64,000 nt of DNA, taken from Fibrobacter intestinalis. GTDB taxonomy: Bacteria > Fibrobacterota > Fibrobacteria > Fibrobacterales > Fibrobacteraceae. The stretch covers positions 1-64,000 of the forward strand of contig NZ_FUWU01000011.1 of the NCBI RefSeq assembly GCF_900167415.1, written 5' to 3'. Position numbers and translations under genes: made by a program. Shown one piece after another: positions 19,229 to 27,292 of this stretch. The notes below the pieces were generated by a model. That model ran no database searches, was not told the DNA's origin, and saw only the letters and a list, made by a program, of their open reading frames with translations. Positions within the stretch are counted from its first letter, which is position 1. Each line of letters begins with the position of its first letter.

Positions 19229-19860
19229 AGCTGAAAGAAAGCGATCGGAAATTGGAAGAAGCGGTCTATGATGTGACCGTTTATGCGGGCGAAGGCAAGA
19301 TGCTCCCGCTTCGGAAGGGCCAGGTTCTTCGGCTGATCGATGTGGAAGGAAATCAGTCTGGAGACATTCAAATTTACAACGCCCACGATACGGCAGAACG
19401 TTACAGCGCTCCGAATACGATAACCGCACAAAGGAATACGATGATTGAGGTGGGGACGGTCATCCGTTCCAACGACGACAATCCGATGCTCACCGTGATT
19501 GCGGACACTTGCGGAGAGCATGATACTCTCGGCAGCGGATGCTCTGCCGAAGGAAATGTTGTGCGTTATACGGACAAGACGAGATATATGCACAGTTGTC
19601 GCGACACATTCGTCCGGACTCTTGAAGATTTCGGGATGAGCAAGCGTGATCAGGTCTGCAATTTGAATTTTTTCACAAAGGTCATTTTGGACGACAAAGG
19701 ACGCTTGGAATTTGCGGACGGCATTTCGGGACCGGGAAAGTATATCGAAATGCGCGCGGACATGGATGTTCTTTTTTTGCTTTCGGATTGCGCGCAATTA
19801 AACAATCCGTGCAATGATTACAACCCGACTCCCATCCGGATGGTCGTTTTCGATGCGTGA
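19225..19860 (+). CDS. UAAP2 paralogue (DUF1989), second copy
   Basis: 211 residues, roughly half identical to the preceding protein by eye and so a tandem duplicate. It keeps SNDDNPMLTVIADTCGEHDT, RYMHSCRDTF, FADGISGPGKYIEM and CAQLNNPCNDYNPTPIRM. It differs in the Cys-rich stretch (GSGCSAEGNVVRYTDK), having lost two cysteines, and in DIQIYNAHDTAERYS. GAGGAGG gives a strong ribosome-binding site. Typical loci have one UAAP1 and one UAAP2; this second UAAP2 is extra and may replace, extend or retune the complex. Confidence 0.83.
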   Translation: MKLKESDRKLEEAVYDVTVYAGEGKMLPLRKGQVLRLIDVEGNQSGDIQIYNAHDTAERYSAPNTITAQRNTMIEVGTVIRSNDDNPMLTVIADTCGEHDTLGSGCSAEGNVVRYTDKTRYMHSCRDTFVRTLEDFGMSKRDQVCNLNFFTKVILDDKGRLEFADGISGPGKYIEMRADMDVLFLLSDCAQLNNPCNDYNPTPIRMVVFDA

Positions 19861-20680
19861 AATTATCTATAGAGAATTTTCCCAAGAAGATTTGGACGCT
19901 GCATACGACAATACGCGTGCAGTTTTTGAAAGTGCAAAAATCTTGGAAGGATTTGAAGTGCGCAGCGCAGAAATTGCCGCAGCGTTTCCGGACACGATGG
20001 ATATTCCGTACGGAACGCTTCCGCGTGAGAAAATAGACTATTTTCCGGGAAATCCAGGAAGTCCGATTCTTGTCTTTATCCACGGCGGGTATTGGCAAAT
20101 GCGGCGAAAGGAAACTTTTCGTTTTTTGGCGAAGGGGCCGCTTTCTTTGGGTTTCCATGTGGCATCGGTTGGCTATACTCTCGCACCGAATGCATCGCTG
20201 CCGGAAATTGTCCAAGAAATCCGTTCTGCGTTGGATTTTCTTCGTAAGAATGCGGGACGTTTCGCCGCCGATGTCTCCCGGATATTTGTTTCGGGATGGT
20301 CCGCCGGGGCGCATCTAGCCGTTTCCGTTCTCTCCGAGAAAAATGTGTGCGGCGCTCTCGCTATCAGCGGCATTTACGATCTGCTTCCGATTTCCAAGTC
20401 GTATTTGAATAAATCTCTGTCCCTTTCGGAGTGCGAAATCCAAAACTTGAGCCCGATGCGTTCCCCTTGCATTGCAAAGCCCGTTGTCGTCGCTTGCGGT
20501 GCGGATGAACTTCCGGAACTCCGGCGTCAAAGCTTGGAATTTGCAGAGTTGCGATCCCATGAACGAATCCCCGGCTATTTTGCCGAATTGCCCGGCAAAA
20601 ATCATTTTTCCATTCTCGAGGAGCTAGAAAATCCGAATGGCATTTTAACTCTTCTGTTGAGAATTCTCTCCGTTTCTTAA
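19853..20680 (+). CDS. Alpha/beta hydrolase, kynurenine-formamidase-like
   Basis: 275 residues. N-terminal REFSQEDLDAAYDN is typical of the arylformamidase-type hydrolases. The oxyanion motif HGGYW is at 77-81, the nucleophile elbow GWSAGAH has Ser150, the acid is probably the Asp in CGADELPE and the His is in GKNHFSIL. The start overlaps the UAAP2 stop by 8 bases (ATGCGTGA), so the enzyme is made together with the deiminase. It sits between the deiminase and the carboxylase genes, which suggests it acts on an amide or carbamoyl compound of the same pathway. No tryptophan-degradation gene is nearby, so the kynurenine label should not be taken as function. Confidence 0.75.
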   Translation: MREIIYREFSQEDLDAAYDNTRAVFESAKILEGFEVRSAEIAAAFPDTMDIPYGTLPREKIDYFPGNPGSPILVFIHGGYWQMRRKETFRFLAKGPLSLGFHVASVGYTLAPNASLPEIVQEIRSALDFLRKNAGRFAADVSRIFVSGWSAGAHLAVSVLSEKNVCGALAISGIYDLLPISKSYLNKSLSLSECEIQNLSPMRSPCIAKPVVVACGADELPELRRQSLEFAELRSHERIPGYFAELPGKNHFSILEELENPNGILTLLLRILSVS

Positions 20681-20707
20681 AAAGTTTTCATTATTCAAGG
20701 AGTTTGT

Positions 20708-23700
20708 ATGTTTCGCAAAGTTCTGATTGCCAATCGAGGCGAAATTGCGTGCCGAGTGATCCGTACGTTGAAAACGATGGGAATCCAATCCGTTGCCGTC
20801 TATTCGGATCCAGACGAATCTGCGGCACACGTTCTGATGGCGGACGAAGCGGTTTGCATCGGGCCTGCTGCAGCCAAGGAAAGCTATCTGAATGTGCCAG
20901 CCATTTTGAAAGCGATTAAAAAGACTGGAGCCGAAGCGGTGCATCCGGGCTATGGATTCCTTAGTGAAAATGCGGATTTTGCGAAGGCTCTAGAAGAAAA
21001 TGGAGTCTCGTTTATTGGACCGACTCCGAAACAGCTTGTGGAATTTGGCATGAAGCATCGCAGCAAGGAACTTGCCGAGAAATTCGGCGTTCCCCTGGTT
21101 CCCGGAACAGGTCTTTTAAAAGACATTGAAGATGCGATTCGTGGTGCAGATGAAATCGGCTATCCGGTAATGTTGAAAAGTACGGCGGGTGGTGGTGGCA
21201 TCGGCATGACGATTTGCCGTTCCGAAGAAGACCTGCGAAATAGCTTTGACAAAATTCGACATTTAAGCGAAAATAACTTTAAGGACTCTGGACTTTTCGT
21301 CGAAAAGTATGTGGAACGCGGTCGCCATGTTGAAGTGCAGATTTTTGGGGATGGCGAAGGAAATGCCGTTGTTCTCGGTGAACGCGATTGCTCTGTGCAA
21401 AGGCGCAACCAGAAAGTCGTCGAAGAAACTCCGGCTCCGAATCTGCCGGAAATGACGCGTGAAGCTTTGCACGCTGCAGCATTGCGATTGGTTCAAGGAG
21501 TCAAGTACCGTTCTGCGGGAACCGTAGAATTTATCTACGATGCGAAAAATGACAAGTTCTATTTTCTGGAAGTGAATACCCGCTTACAGGTGGAACACGG
21601 AGTGACTGAAACCGTGTTCAATGTTGATCTTGTTCGCTGGATGATCGAGCAGGCTGCGGGAATCCGCCCGTTTGAAATCGGACAGAAATTTGCCCCTCAA
21701 GGGCATGCGATGGAGTTTCGTGTTTATGCGGAAGACCCCGGCAAAAATTACCGCCCTTCGAGCGGTCTTTTGACGGAAGTCTCATTCCCGGAAGGCGTGC
21801 GCATTGATACCTGGGTTTTGCGCGGGACAGACGTTAGCGCATTCTACGATCCGCTTCTGGCGAAGGTTATTGTCGCTGGCAAGGATCGGAACGAAAATAT
21901 CGAAAGGGCGAAATTGGCTCTTGCGAAAGTGCGACTCTGCGGATTTGAAACAAATATCAAGCTTTTGAAAGATGTTCTTGAAATGGCCGCTTTTGTCACG
22001 GGAAATGTTTCTACTTGGATTCTGAACGATTATCAATACAAGAATCGCACGTTCGAAATTCTCGCACCGGGCCTCCAAACGACTGTCCAAGATTATCCGG
22101 GTCGCTTGAAACTATGGGATGTTGGCATTCCACCTTCTGGCCCGATGGACAATTACAGTTTCCGCTTGGCGAATAAAATTGTCGGCAATGCGGAAGGCGC
22201 TGCCGGTATTGAAATGACGATTTCCGGTTGCTCGGTGTGCTTTCATACGGAAACGGTTATCGCTTGGACGGGCGGCGATTTTCCGGCGAAACTGAATGAA
22301 CAGGCGTGTCCGAAAAATGCTCCGGTCAAAATTTCGGTAGGCGATGTTCTGAAATTCGGCATGACGAAATGTGGCAACCGCGCTTATTTGGCAATTCGAG
22401 GTGGCATTGACGTGCCGGATTATCTGGGCAGCAAATCGACGTTTACGCTAGGCGGTTTTGGCGGCCATGGCGGTCGCGCTCTTTCGGCGGGCGATATTCT
22501 CCATATTGGAAACGACATGGATGGACATCCGGTTAACCCCTCTCCGAAGGCGATTCCTGAACTGACTTCCGAATGGAATATCGGCGTGATATATGGTCCG
22601 CATGGCGCTCCGGATTATTTGACGGAAAAGGATATCGAAGAATTTTTCGGTGCGACTTGGGAAGTGCATTACAACTCGTCGCGGACTGGCATCCGCTTGA
22701 TTGGACCGCAACCGAAGTGGGCTCGCCCGGACGGCGGGGATGCGGGCCTGCATCCTTCGAATTTGCATGATAACGCGTATGCCGTCGGAACTGTCGATTT
22801 TACGGGAGATATGCCGATAATTCTCGGTGTCGATGGACCAAGTCTCGGCGGTTTCGCATGCCCGGTGACTATCGTTTCAGCGGAACTTTGGAAAATGGGT
22901 CAGCTGAAGAGTGGAGACAAAGTTCATTTTGTTCCCATTTCCGTGGAAAAAGCAGAAGAAATCCGGTTGGCCCGGGAAGCGAATTTGCAAAATCCGGAAA
23001 AGGCCTCTGCAGAAATTCCTGCTCTCGAAGCCGTGCCGGTGACGACACCCATTATTGCCGAATTTCACAAAGAAAACGAGATGGAGCGCATTGTCGTCCG
23101 CGCCGATGGCGACGACTATTTGCTGCTCGAATTCGGACCCGCGGTAATTGACTTGCGGCTCCGTTTCACGGCGCATGCCTGGATGCTTGCCGTAAAAGAT
23201 CGGATGCAGGATTTCGTTATCGATGTAACGCCCGGCATTCGTTCCATCCAGATTCATTATGACATCAGGAAGATTCGCCAAGGCGAAGTTCTAAAAATTC
23301 TCAAGGAACTTTCGGAACATTTGAAAAAGAACAAGGTGACGAAGGTCCCGACAAGAACGGTTTATTTGCCGCTTTCTTGGGATGATCCGCAGACTCGCAT
23401 CGCCATTGAAAAATATGTGACAACAGTTCGCCCCGGCGCGCCTTGGTGCTGCCCGAACAACATCGAGTTCATCCGCCGCGTAAATGGACTCGATTCGATT
23501 GAAGACGTCAAGAAAATCGTTTTCGATGCGGACTACCTCGTCATGGGGCTTGGCGATGTCTATTTGGGTGCGCCTGTCGCGACTCCTCTCGATCCGCGAC
23601 ATCGCCTGGTGACGACCAAGTACAATCCTGCGCGCACGTGGACTCCGGAAAATGCCGTGGGCATCGGCGGAGCTTACATGTGCGTCTATGGAATGGAAGG

Positions 23701-24310
23701 CCCGGGCGGTTATCAATTTGTAGGAAGAACGGTGCAAATGTGGAACCGGTTCAAAAAGACTGCAGACTTTCCGTTGCCGTATTTGCTGCGCTTTTTTGAC
23801 CAGATTCGCTTTTACGAAGTTTCTGCAGATGATCTTTTGCAGATGCGGAAGGATTTCGTCGCGGGTAAGTTCCATGTCAAAATCGAGGAAAGTTCGTTCG
23901 ACATCACGGAATACGAGAATTTTCTCGCGGACAACGCTCAATCGATTGCCGCTTTTGAAATCAAGCGGAAAACGGCTTTTGAAGAGGAAAAGGAACGCTG
24001 GATTCGCACGGGGCAATTCACCTTTGAAATCCACAGTGCCGAATCGGCTCCTGTTGCCGAGGTGACGCTTTCCGAAGGCGAAGAAGGTGTCTATTCGCCG
24101 GTCGCCGGAAGCCTGTGGAAACTTGTCGTCAGCGAAGCCGGGAAGCGTGTCAAGGCTGGCGAGACTCTGGCTGTCCTTGAAAGCATGAAGACGGAAATCC
24201 CCGTTGTCGCGGACGAAGATGTCGTCGTTTCGCAGGTCTTTGCGAAGCCCTCGATGGAAGTGCGTTCCGGCCAGTGTCTGTTTGCTGTTAAACCTTCGCC
24301 GTGTTCTTAA
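20708..24310 (+). CDS. Biotin-dependent guanidine/urea carboxylase
   Basis: 1200 residues, a complete single-chain enzyme. Biotin carboxylase domain 1-450 (VLIANRGEIACRVIRT, the ATP loop KSTAGGGGIGM, LEVNTRLQVEHGVTE). Carboxyltransferase domain, with its two KipA/KipI-like halves, about 455-1090 (QDYPGRLKLWDVGIPPSGPMD; GGHGGRALSAGD; HPSNLHDNAYAVGTV; YGMEGPGGYQFVGRT). Biotin carrier domain at the C-terminus with LESMKTEI and biotinyl Lys1161. Asp697 in the VDFTGD motif takes the place of an Asn (NFTGD) seen in yeast-type urea carboxylases; as I recall, Asp here (Asn1330 in the K. lactis enzyme) marks guanidine carboxylases. It has no fused allophanate hydrolase, which is encoded at 11794. AGGAG precedes the ATG. 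Confidence 0.88.
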   Translation: MFRKVLIANRGEIACRVIRTLKTMGIQSVAVYSDPDESAAHVLMADEAVCIGPAAAKESYLNVPAILKAIKKTGAEAVHPGYGFLSENADFAKALEENGVSFIGPTPKQLVEFGMKHRSKELAEKFGVPLVPGTGLLKDIEDAIRGADEIGYPVMLKSTAGGGGIGMTICRSEEDLRNSFDKIRHLSENNFKDSGLFVEKYVERGRHVEVQIFGDGEGNAVVLGERDCSVQRRNQKVVEETPAPNLPEMTREALHAAALRLVQGVKYRSAGTVEFIYDAKNDKFYFLEVNTRLQVEHGVTETVFNVDLVRWMIEQAAGIRPFEIGQKFAPQGHAMEFRVYAEDPGKNYRPSSGLLTEVSFPEGVRIDTWVLRGTDVSAFYDPLLAKVIVAGKDRNENIERAKLALAKVRLCGFETNIKLLKDVLEMAAFVTGNVSTWILNDYQYKNRTFEILAPGLQTTVQDYPGRLKLWDVGIPPSGPMDNYSFRLANKIVGNAEGAAGIEMTISGCSVCFHTETVIAWTGGDFPAKLNEQACPKNAPVKISVGDVLKFGMTKCGNRAYLAIRGGIDVPDYLGSKSTFTLGGFGGHGGRALSAGDILHIGNDMDGHPVNPSPKAIPELTSEWNIGVIYGPHGAPDYLTEKDIEEFFGATWEVHYNSSRTGIRLIGPQPKWARPDGGDAGLHPSNLHDNAYAVGTVDFTGDMPIILGVDGPSLGGFACPVTIVSAELWKMGQLKSGDKVHFVPISVEKAEEIRLAREANLQNPEKASAEIPALEAVPVTTPIIAEFHKENEMERIVVRADGDDYLLLEFGPAVIDLRLRFTAHAWMLAVKDRMQDFVIDVTPGIRSIQIHYDIRKIRQGEVLKILKELSEHLKKNKVTKVPTRTVYLPLSWDDPQTRIAIEKYVTTVRPGAPWCCPNNIEFIRRVNGLDSIEDVKKIVFDADYLVMGLGDVYLGAPVATPLDPRHRLVTTKYNPARTWTPENAVGIGGAYMCVYGMEGPGGYQFVGRTVQMWNRFKKTADFPLPYLLRFFDQIRFYEVSADDLLQMRKDFVAGKFHVKIEESSFDITEYENFLADNAQSIAAFEIKRKTAFEEEKERWIRTGQFTFEIHSAESAPVAEVTLSEGEEGVYSPVAGSLWKLVVSEAGKRVKAGETLAVLESMKTEIPVVADEDVVVSQVFAKPSMEVRSGQCLFAVKPSPCS

Positions 24311-24342
24311 AAATATCTCTGTCGCGATTTATTCCACTTATA

Positions 24343-24383
24343 AAAAATCCTTGAAAAAGTCGTGAGCTTTTTCAAGGATTTTT
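24343..24383. terminator. Bidirectional terminator between the carboxylase and the porin-lipoprotein pair
   Basis: Perfect 17-bp stem: AAAAATCCTTGAAAAAG (24343-24359), 7-base loop, CTTTTTCAAGGATTTTT (24367-24383). A-run and T-run flank it on both sides, so it can stop transcripts from both strands. It ends the eight-gene nitrogen operon (plus) and the lipoprotein transcript (minus). Confidence 0.9.
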
Positions 24384-24420
24384 GCTTTTCGCCAGACTTT
24401 ATTTGGCGTGATGATAGGGA

Positions 24421-24594
24421 TTACTCTTCGGAATCTTCCGAAGAATCATCCGTATCAGCAGACGAACTGCTTACATAACCGCTTTCGTTGACAATGCCGG
24501 ATTTGTTGTAATCTCCGGATACAACGTCGGCACTGCAAGCGATAAACAAAGAAAGAGACAGAAGGAATAAAAATGCAATCGTTGTTTTTTTCAT
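24421..24594 (-). CDS. Small lipoprotein
   Basis: 57 residues. MKKTTIAFLFLLSLSLFIAC is a type II signal sequence with lipobox cysteine at 20. The mature part is only 37 residues, contains VVSGDYNKSGIVNESGYVSS and ends in a run of Ser, Asp and Glu (DDSSEDSEE). CTAAGGAGAT precedes the ATG and overlaps the stop codon of the upstream porin-like gene, so the two are surely co-transcribed. Acidic tail and outer location suggest a surface or porin-associated role, but none is known to me. Confidence 0.75.
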   Translation of the reverse strand: MKKTTIAFLFLLSLSLFIACSADVVSGDYNKSGIVNESGYVSSSSADTDDSSEDSEE

Positions 24595-24606
24595 TTTTCA
24601 ATCTCC

Positions 24607-26166
24607 TTAGAAGTTCAGGAAAAATCCCATATTGAGGAACAGGTTTTCGCCATTGAATGCCGCCGCAAAAGACTTTTCATAGACAACGTCTTCGAGGCTT
24701 GCTTCTACGGCGAGCATCTTCCACTGGAAGCGTAGACCGAGTTGGGCTTTGGTTTGCGAGGAGTGGATTTGCATCAGCGATTCTTCGGAATCGTCGTCAT
24801 ATTTGACGGTTTCATAGCCAAACACCAGGATATTGTGGGAAAGGCCGCCGAATGCGAACCAGTTGTCTGTGATGGCAACGTCCGCCCAGATATTCGGCGT
24901 AATCTGGAGACCAAATTCCATGTGTTCTTTATAAGTGTCCGAAGCGGCGTCGCCTTTGTCAAAGATTTGCACGGCAAACATGTTATTGGAACCGAGCATT
25001 ACGCGGGCCATATCGTTTTGAAGAACTTTAAAGGCGAAGTTGAAATACGGGTCGATTTCGATGCGGCTATTCGGAGAGGTGATGTCCACCGTTTTTCCGC
25101 CAGAGGTAAGCTCCTGTGTTTCCGTGTTCCGTAAAAATTGCAATCCTGCGGACCAGCCGAAATCTCTGGCACTGGGATTATTTGTCAAGCCGATAGAGCC
25201 GCTTAGACGCCAAAGATCATTTTCTTCTTCATCGGTTGTTTCTTCGTCGCCTGTGGTGAGCCAATCCGCGCTGATGGCAAGAGCCAGTCCACCGATGGGC
25301 ATAGCGAAATTCAAACCTACGTCGTCGCCAACGTTGATGGTCGTCGTTTCCACTTCATCGCCGCCGTCCGGTTTTTCGGTACGATAATTTTTGGAAATGC
25401 CGATATCCACACCTAAGCCGAAAGAAGGCGAAGCGATACCGATGGTCATCAGGCCGACTTCTCCAACGGAATTGTCGAGGCCGCCATAAAAGGTCAATCC
25501 CTTTTTGAAAGAAACATATCCCTTATTGTTTGTAGGTTCCACATAGAGGAATTGGTCAAAGGACATCATATAGGGAAGTCCGAGACGAAGGCCGACGGTG
25601 GGTGCAGCGAGTTCGTTTCCCACGAAATTGTACGAGTTGCCGCGAAGAACCGATAGCTTGGCATCTAATGGGCTGAGCGGTTCAAGCTTTTTTTCTTCGA
25701 CAGGCTGAGCGGCTGGAACGGCTTGTGTGGGCGTTCCTTGAACCGGTTGAGCGACAGGCATCATCTGAACGCCTTGTGCCGTTTGAACGGGGACCATCAG
25801 CGTCGCTTGCGGTTGTTCGGCGGTCTGCATTTGCGTCGGCTGAGCAGCAGCAGGAGCGGCTTGCATTTGCGTTCCTTGAACCGGCTGGGCGACAGGCATC
25901 ATCTGAACGCCTTGCGCCGTTTGAACGGGCACCATCTGCGCCGCTTGCGGTTGTTCGGCGGTCTGCATTTGCGTTGGCTGAGCGGCAGGAGCGGCTTGCA
26001 TTTGCGTTCCTTGAACCGGTTGAGCGACGGGCATCATTTGAATGCCCTGCGCTGTTTGAACGGGCACCATTTGAACGCCTTGTACGGGCGCCGTCTGTGT
26101 GTATGAAGCATCTTGTGCAAAAGTTGCGGATGCGATAATCGCCCCGCAGCTAGCCCATAATTTCAA
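24607..26166 (-). CDS. Outer-membrane beta-barrel protein with N-terminal PVQ/QM repeat region
   Basis: 519 residues from a TTG start at 26166, chosen because CGGAGG lies 10 bases upstream and the product then begins with a proper signal peptide (KLWASCGAIIASATFAQ). Residues about 25-170 hold nearly three copies of a 45-46-residue repeat rich in Pro, Val, Gln, Met and Ala (PVQTAQGVQMMPVAQPVQGT). The rest is strand-rich with alternating hydrophobic residues, many Gly and aromatic girdles, and ends FLNMGFFLNF, the terminal Phe expected of a barrel folded by BamA. I do not recognise a specific porin family. The repeat region may be a periplasmic or surface spacer. Confidence 0.75.
   Translation of the reverse strand: MKLWASCGAIIASATFAQDASYTQTAPVQGVQMVPVQTAQGIQMMPVAQPVQGTQMQAAPAAQPTQMQTAEQPQAAQMVPVQTAQGVQMMPVAQPVQGTQMQAAPAAAQPTQMQTAEQPQATLMVPVQTAQGVQMMPVAQPVQGTPTQAVPAAQPVEEKKLEPLSPLDAKLSVLRGNSYNFVGNELAAPTVGLRLGLPYMMSFDQFLYVEPTNNKGYVSFKKGLTFYGGLDNSVGEVGLMTIGIASPSFGLGVDIGISKNYRTEKPDGGDEVETTTINVGDDVGLNFAMPIGGLALAISADWLTTGDEETTDEEENDLWRLSGSIGLTNNPSARDFGWSAGLQFLRNTETQELTSGGKTVDITSPNSRIEIDPYFNFAFKVLQNDMARVMLGSNNMFAVQIFDKGDAASDTYKEHMEFGLQITPNIWADVAITDNWFAFGGLSHNILVFGYETVKYDDDSEESLMQIHSSQTKAQLGLRFQWKMLAVEASLEDVVYEKSFAAAFNGENLFLNMGFFLNF
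25738..26080. repeat. In-frame tandem repeat inside the porin-like gene
   Basis: Three copies begin at the TTGAACCGG at 25738, 25876 and 26011 (plus strand), spaced 138 and 135 bases, i.e. 46 and 45 codons. Copies are highly similar with a few substitutions and one codon indel, so unequal crossing-over or slippage has been recent. The repeat also keeps long open frames on the opposite strand, which are shadows. Confidence 0.88.
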
Positions 26167-26252
26167 GTTTATGAATCCTCCGTATGGTGATAGAACGTGT
26201 ACAGAGAAATATAATAACTTAACGGACATTCACTTTTTCTAATTTTAAGAAT

Positions 26253-27290
26253 ATGCGAATTTTAAATTCTTTCGTTTTTATTTTTGCTTTTGCAGGAATC
26301 GTTTTGGCAGCAGCCGGAAATGAAATTCAACAGCCCTCCGGCAATTTTCGCCATACGGATAATTCGGATTTTTTTGCTAAAGCGATGAAGTCTGAAAAAT
26401 CCACCGAAGCGTGGACCTATTCTTTCGTATTTGATAATGGTACGCGCGCCTATGTAAATTATGCGACGATCATCATTCCGACTTCGGGGAAGAAAATCGG
26501 TTGCGATATTGCGTTTGTCGGGCTAAAAGGCAAGAATTCCAATATCGGTCGGCAATATCCGCTGGAGCGTTTTTCCGAAGACAAATCTAAAGTTCGCATT
26601 TCCATCAAAGAGGAATATCTGATGGAGAATAAGCCTGGTAAAGGACATCGGGTTCTCTTTACGGCGAACAAGGAAAATTTTGGTTCCTTTCTTTTGAATG
26701 TGACATTTTCCAGCGCGCACAAGGGAATGGTTCCTGGCAATGGCAATTGGAAAGTCGGCGATAACCAGTATGGCTCGGCGATTTTGATTCCCTACGGACG
26801 GGTGAGTGGAAAAATCGCTCATGACAAGGACACGCTGGAAGTGAAAGGCTATGGCTATATGGAGCATACCTGGCAATCGGGAAATGCGACGGACATCGCC
26901 GTTCGGGCATTCAATTTGAGCGAAGCGACAAAAGGCACTTATGCCGGTCGTATCGCAATCGACAAGAAGGGAAATCCTTTCGGGTATTTGTTGCAGCAAA
27001 CGACCGACGGAACGCAGATTCTTTTTCCGAAAAGAATTGTTGCAGACGGTAAAGATTACAACGGCAAGAATTTTCCTAAATCGCCTCTTCAAGTTCTGTG
27101 GCAAAATGCGCCGGATACGCTGACCATAGATATGACCAAGCCCCGGCAGAAATTTTCCATGCTCGAAAATTTTGATGGTTGGTTTGCCAAAAAAGCGACA
27201 AAACTGATGCTCGGCGGAGAAATCTATTTTTGGCGCGGACGCTCCAAGGCGAACGGCAATGTTTTTGATTGGAGCATTACAGGATTTTAA
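26253..27290 (+). CDS. Secreted CrtC/AttH-like lipocalin-fold protein
   Basis: 345 residues with a signal peptide about 1-19 (FVFIFAFAGIVLAAA). Strand-rich throughout. The block VSGKIAHDKDTLEVKGYGYMEHTWQSG near 185-210 resembles the conserved G-x-GYxEHxWG of the carotenoid 1,2-hydratase (CrtC), AttH and Svf1 families, which share a double lipocalin-like fold. No other carotenoid gene is present, so a lipid-ligand role is more likely than hydratase activity. It is divergent from the porin-like gene, with only 86 bases between the starts, and the hisA gene starts 3 bases after its stop. Confidence 0.6.
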   Translation: MRILNSFVFIFAFAGIVLAAAGNEIQQPSGNFRHTDNSDFFAKAMKSEKSTEAWTYSFVFDNGTRAYVNYATIIIPTSGKKIGCDIAFVGLKGKNSNIGRQYPLERFSEDKSKVRISIKEEYLMENKPGKGHRVLFTANKENFGSFLLNVTFSSAHKGMVPGNGNWKVGDNQYGSAILIPYGRVSGKIAHDKDTLEVKGYGYMEHTWQSGNATDIAVRAFNLSEATKGTYAGRIAIDKKGNPFGYLLQQTTDGTQILFPKRIVADGKDYNGKNFPKSPLQVLWQNAPDTLTIDMTKPRQKFSMLENFDGWFAKKATKLMLGGEIYFWRGRSKANGNVFDWSITGF

Positions 27291-27292
27291 AT

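Noticed and set aside
19853-20680. Kynurenine formamidase of tryptophan breakdown
   Set aside because: Motifs fit the fold, but there are no kynurenine-pathway genes and the gene is embedded in the nitrogen operon.
25738-26080. Spaced direct repeats that could suggest a CRISPR array
   Set aside because: The period is 135-138 bases with no unique spacers, and the repeat is coding.
25723-26138. Antisense frames of about 130 residues rich in Arg, Leu, His or Phe over the porin repeat
   Set aside because: They exist only because the in-frame repeat has a length divisible by three; the porin frame has the signal peptide and barrel.
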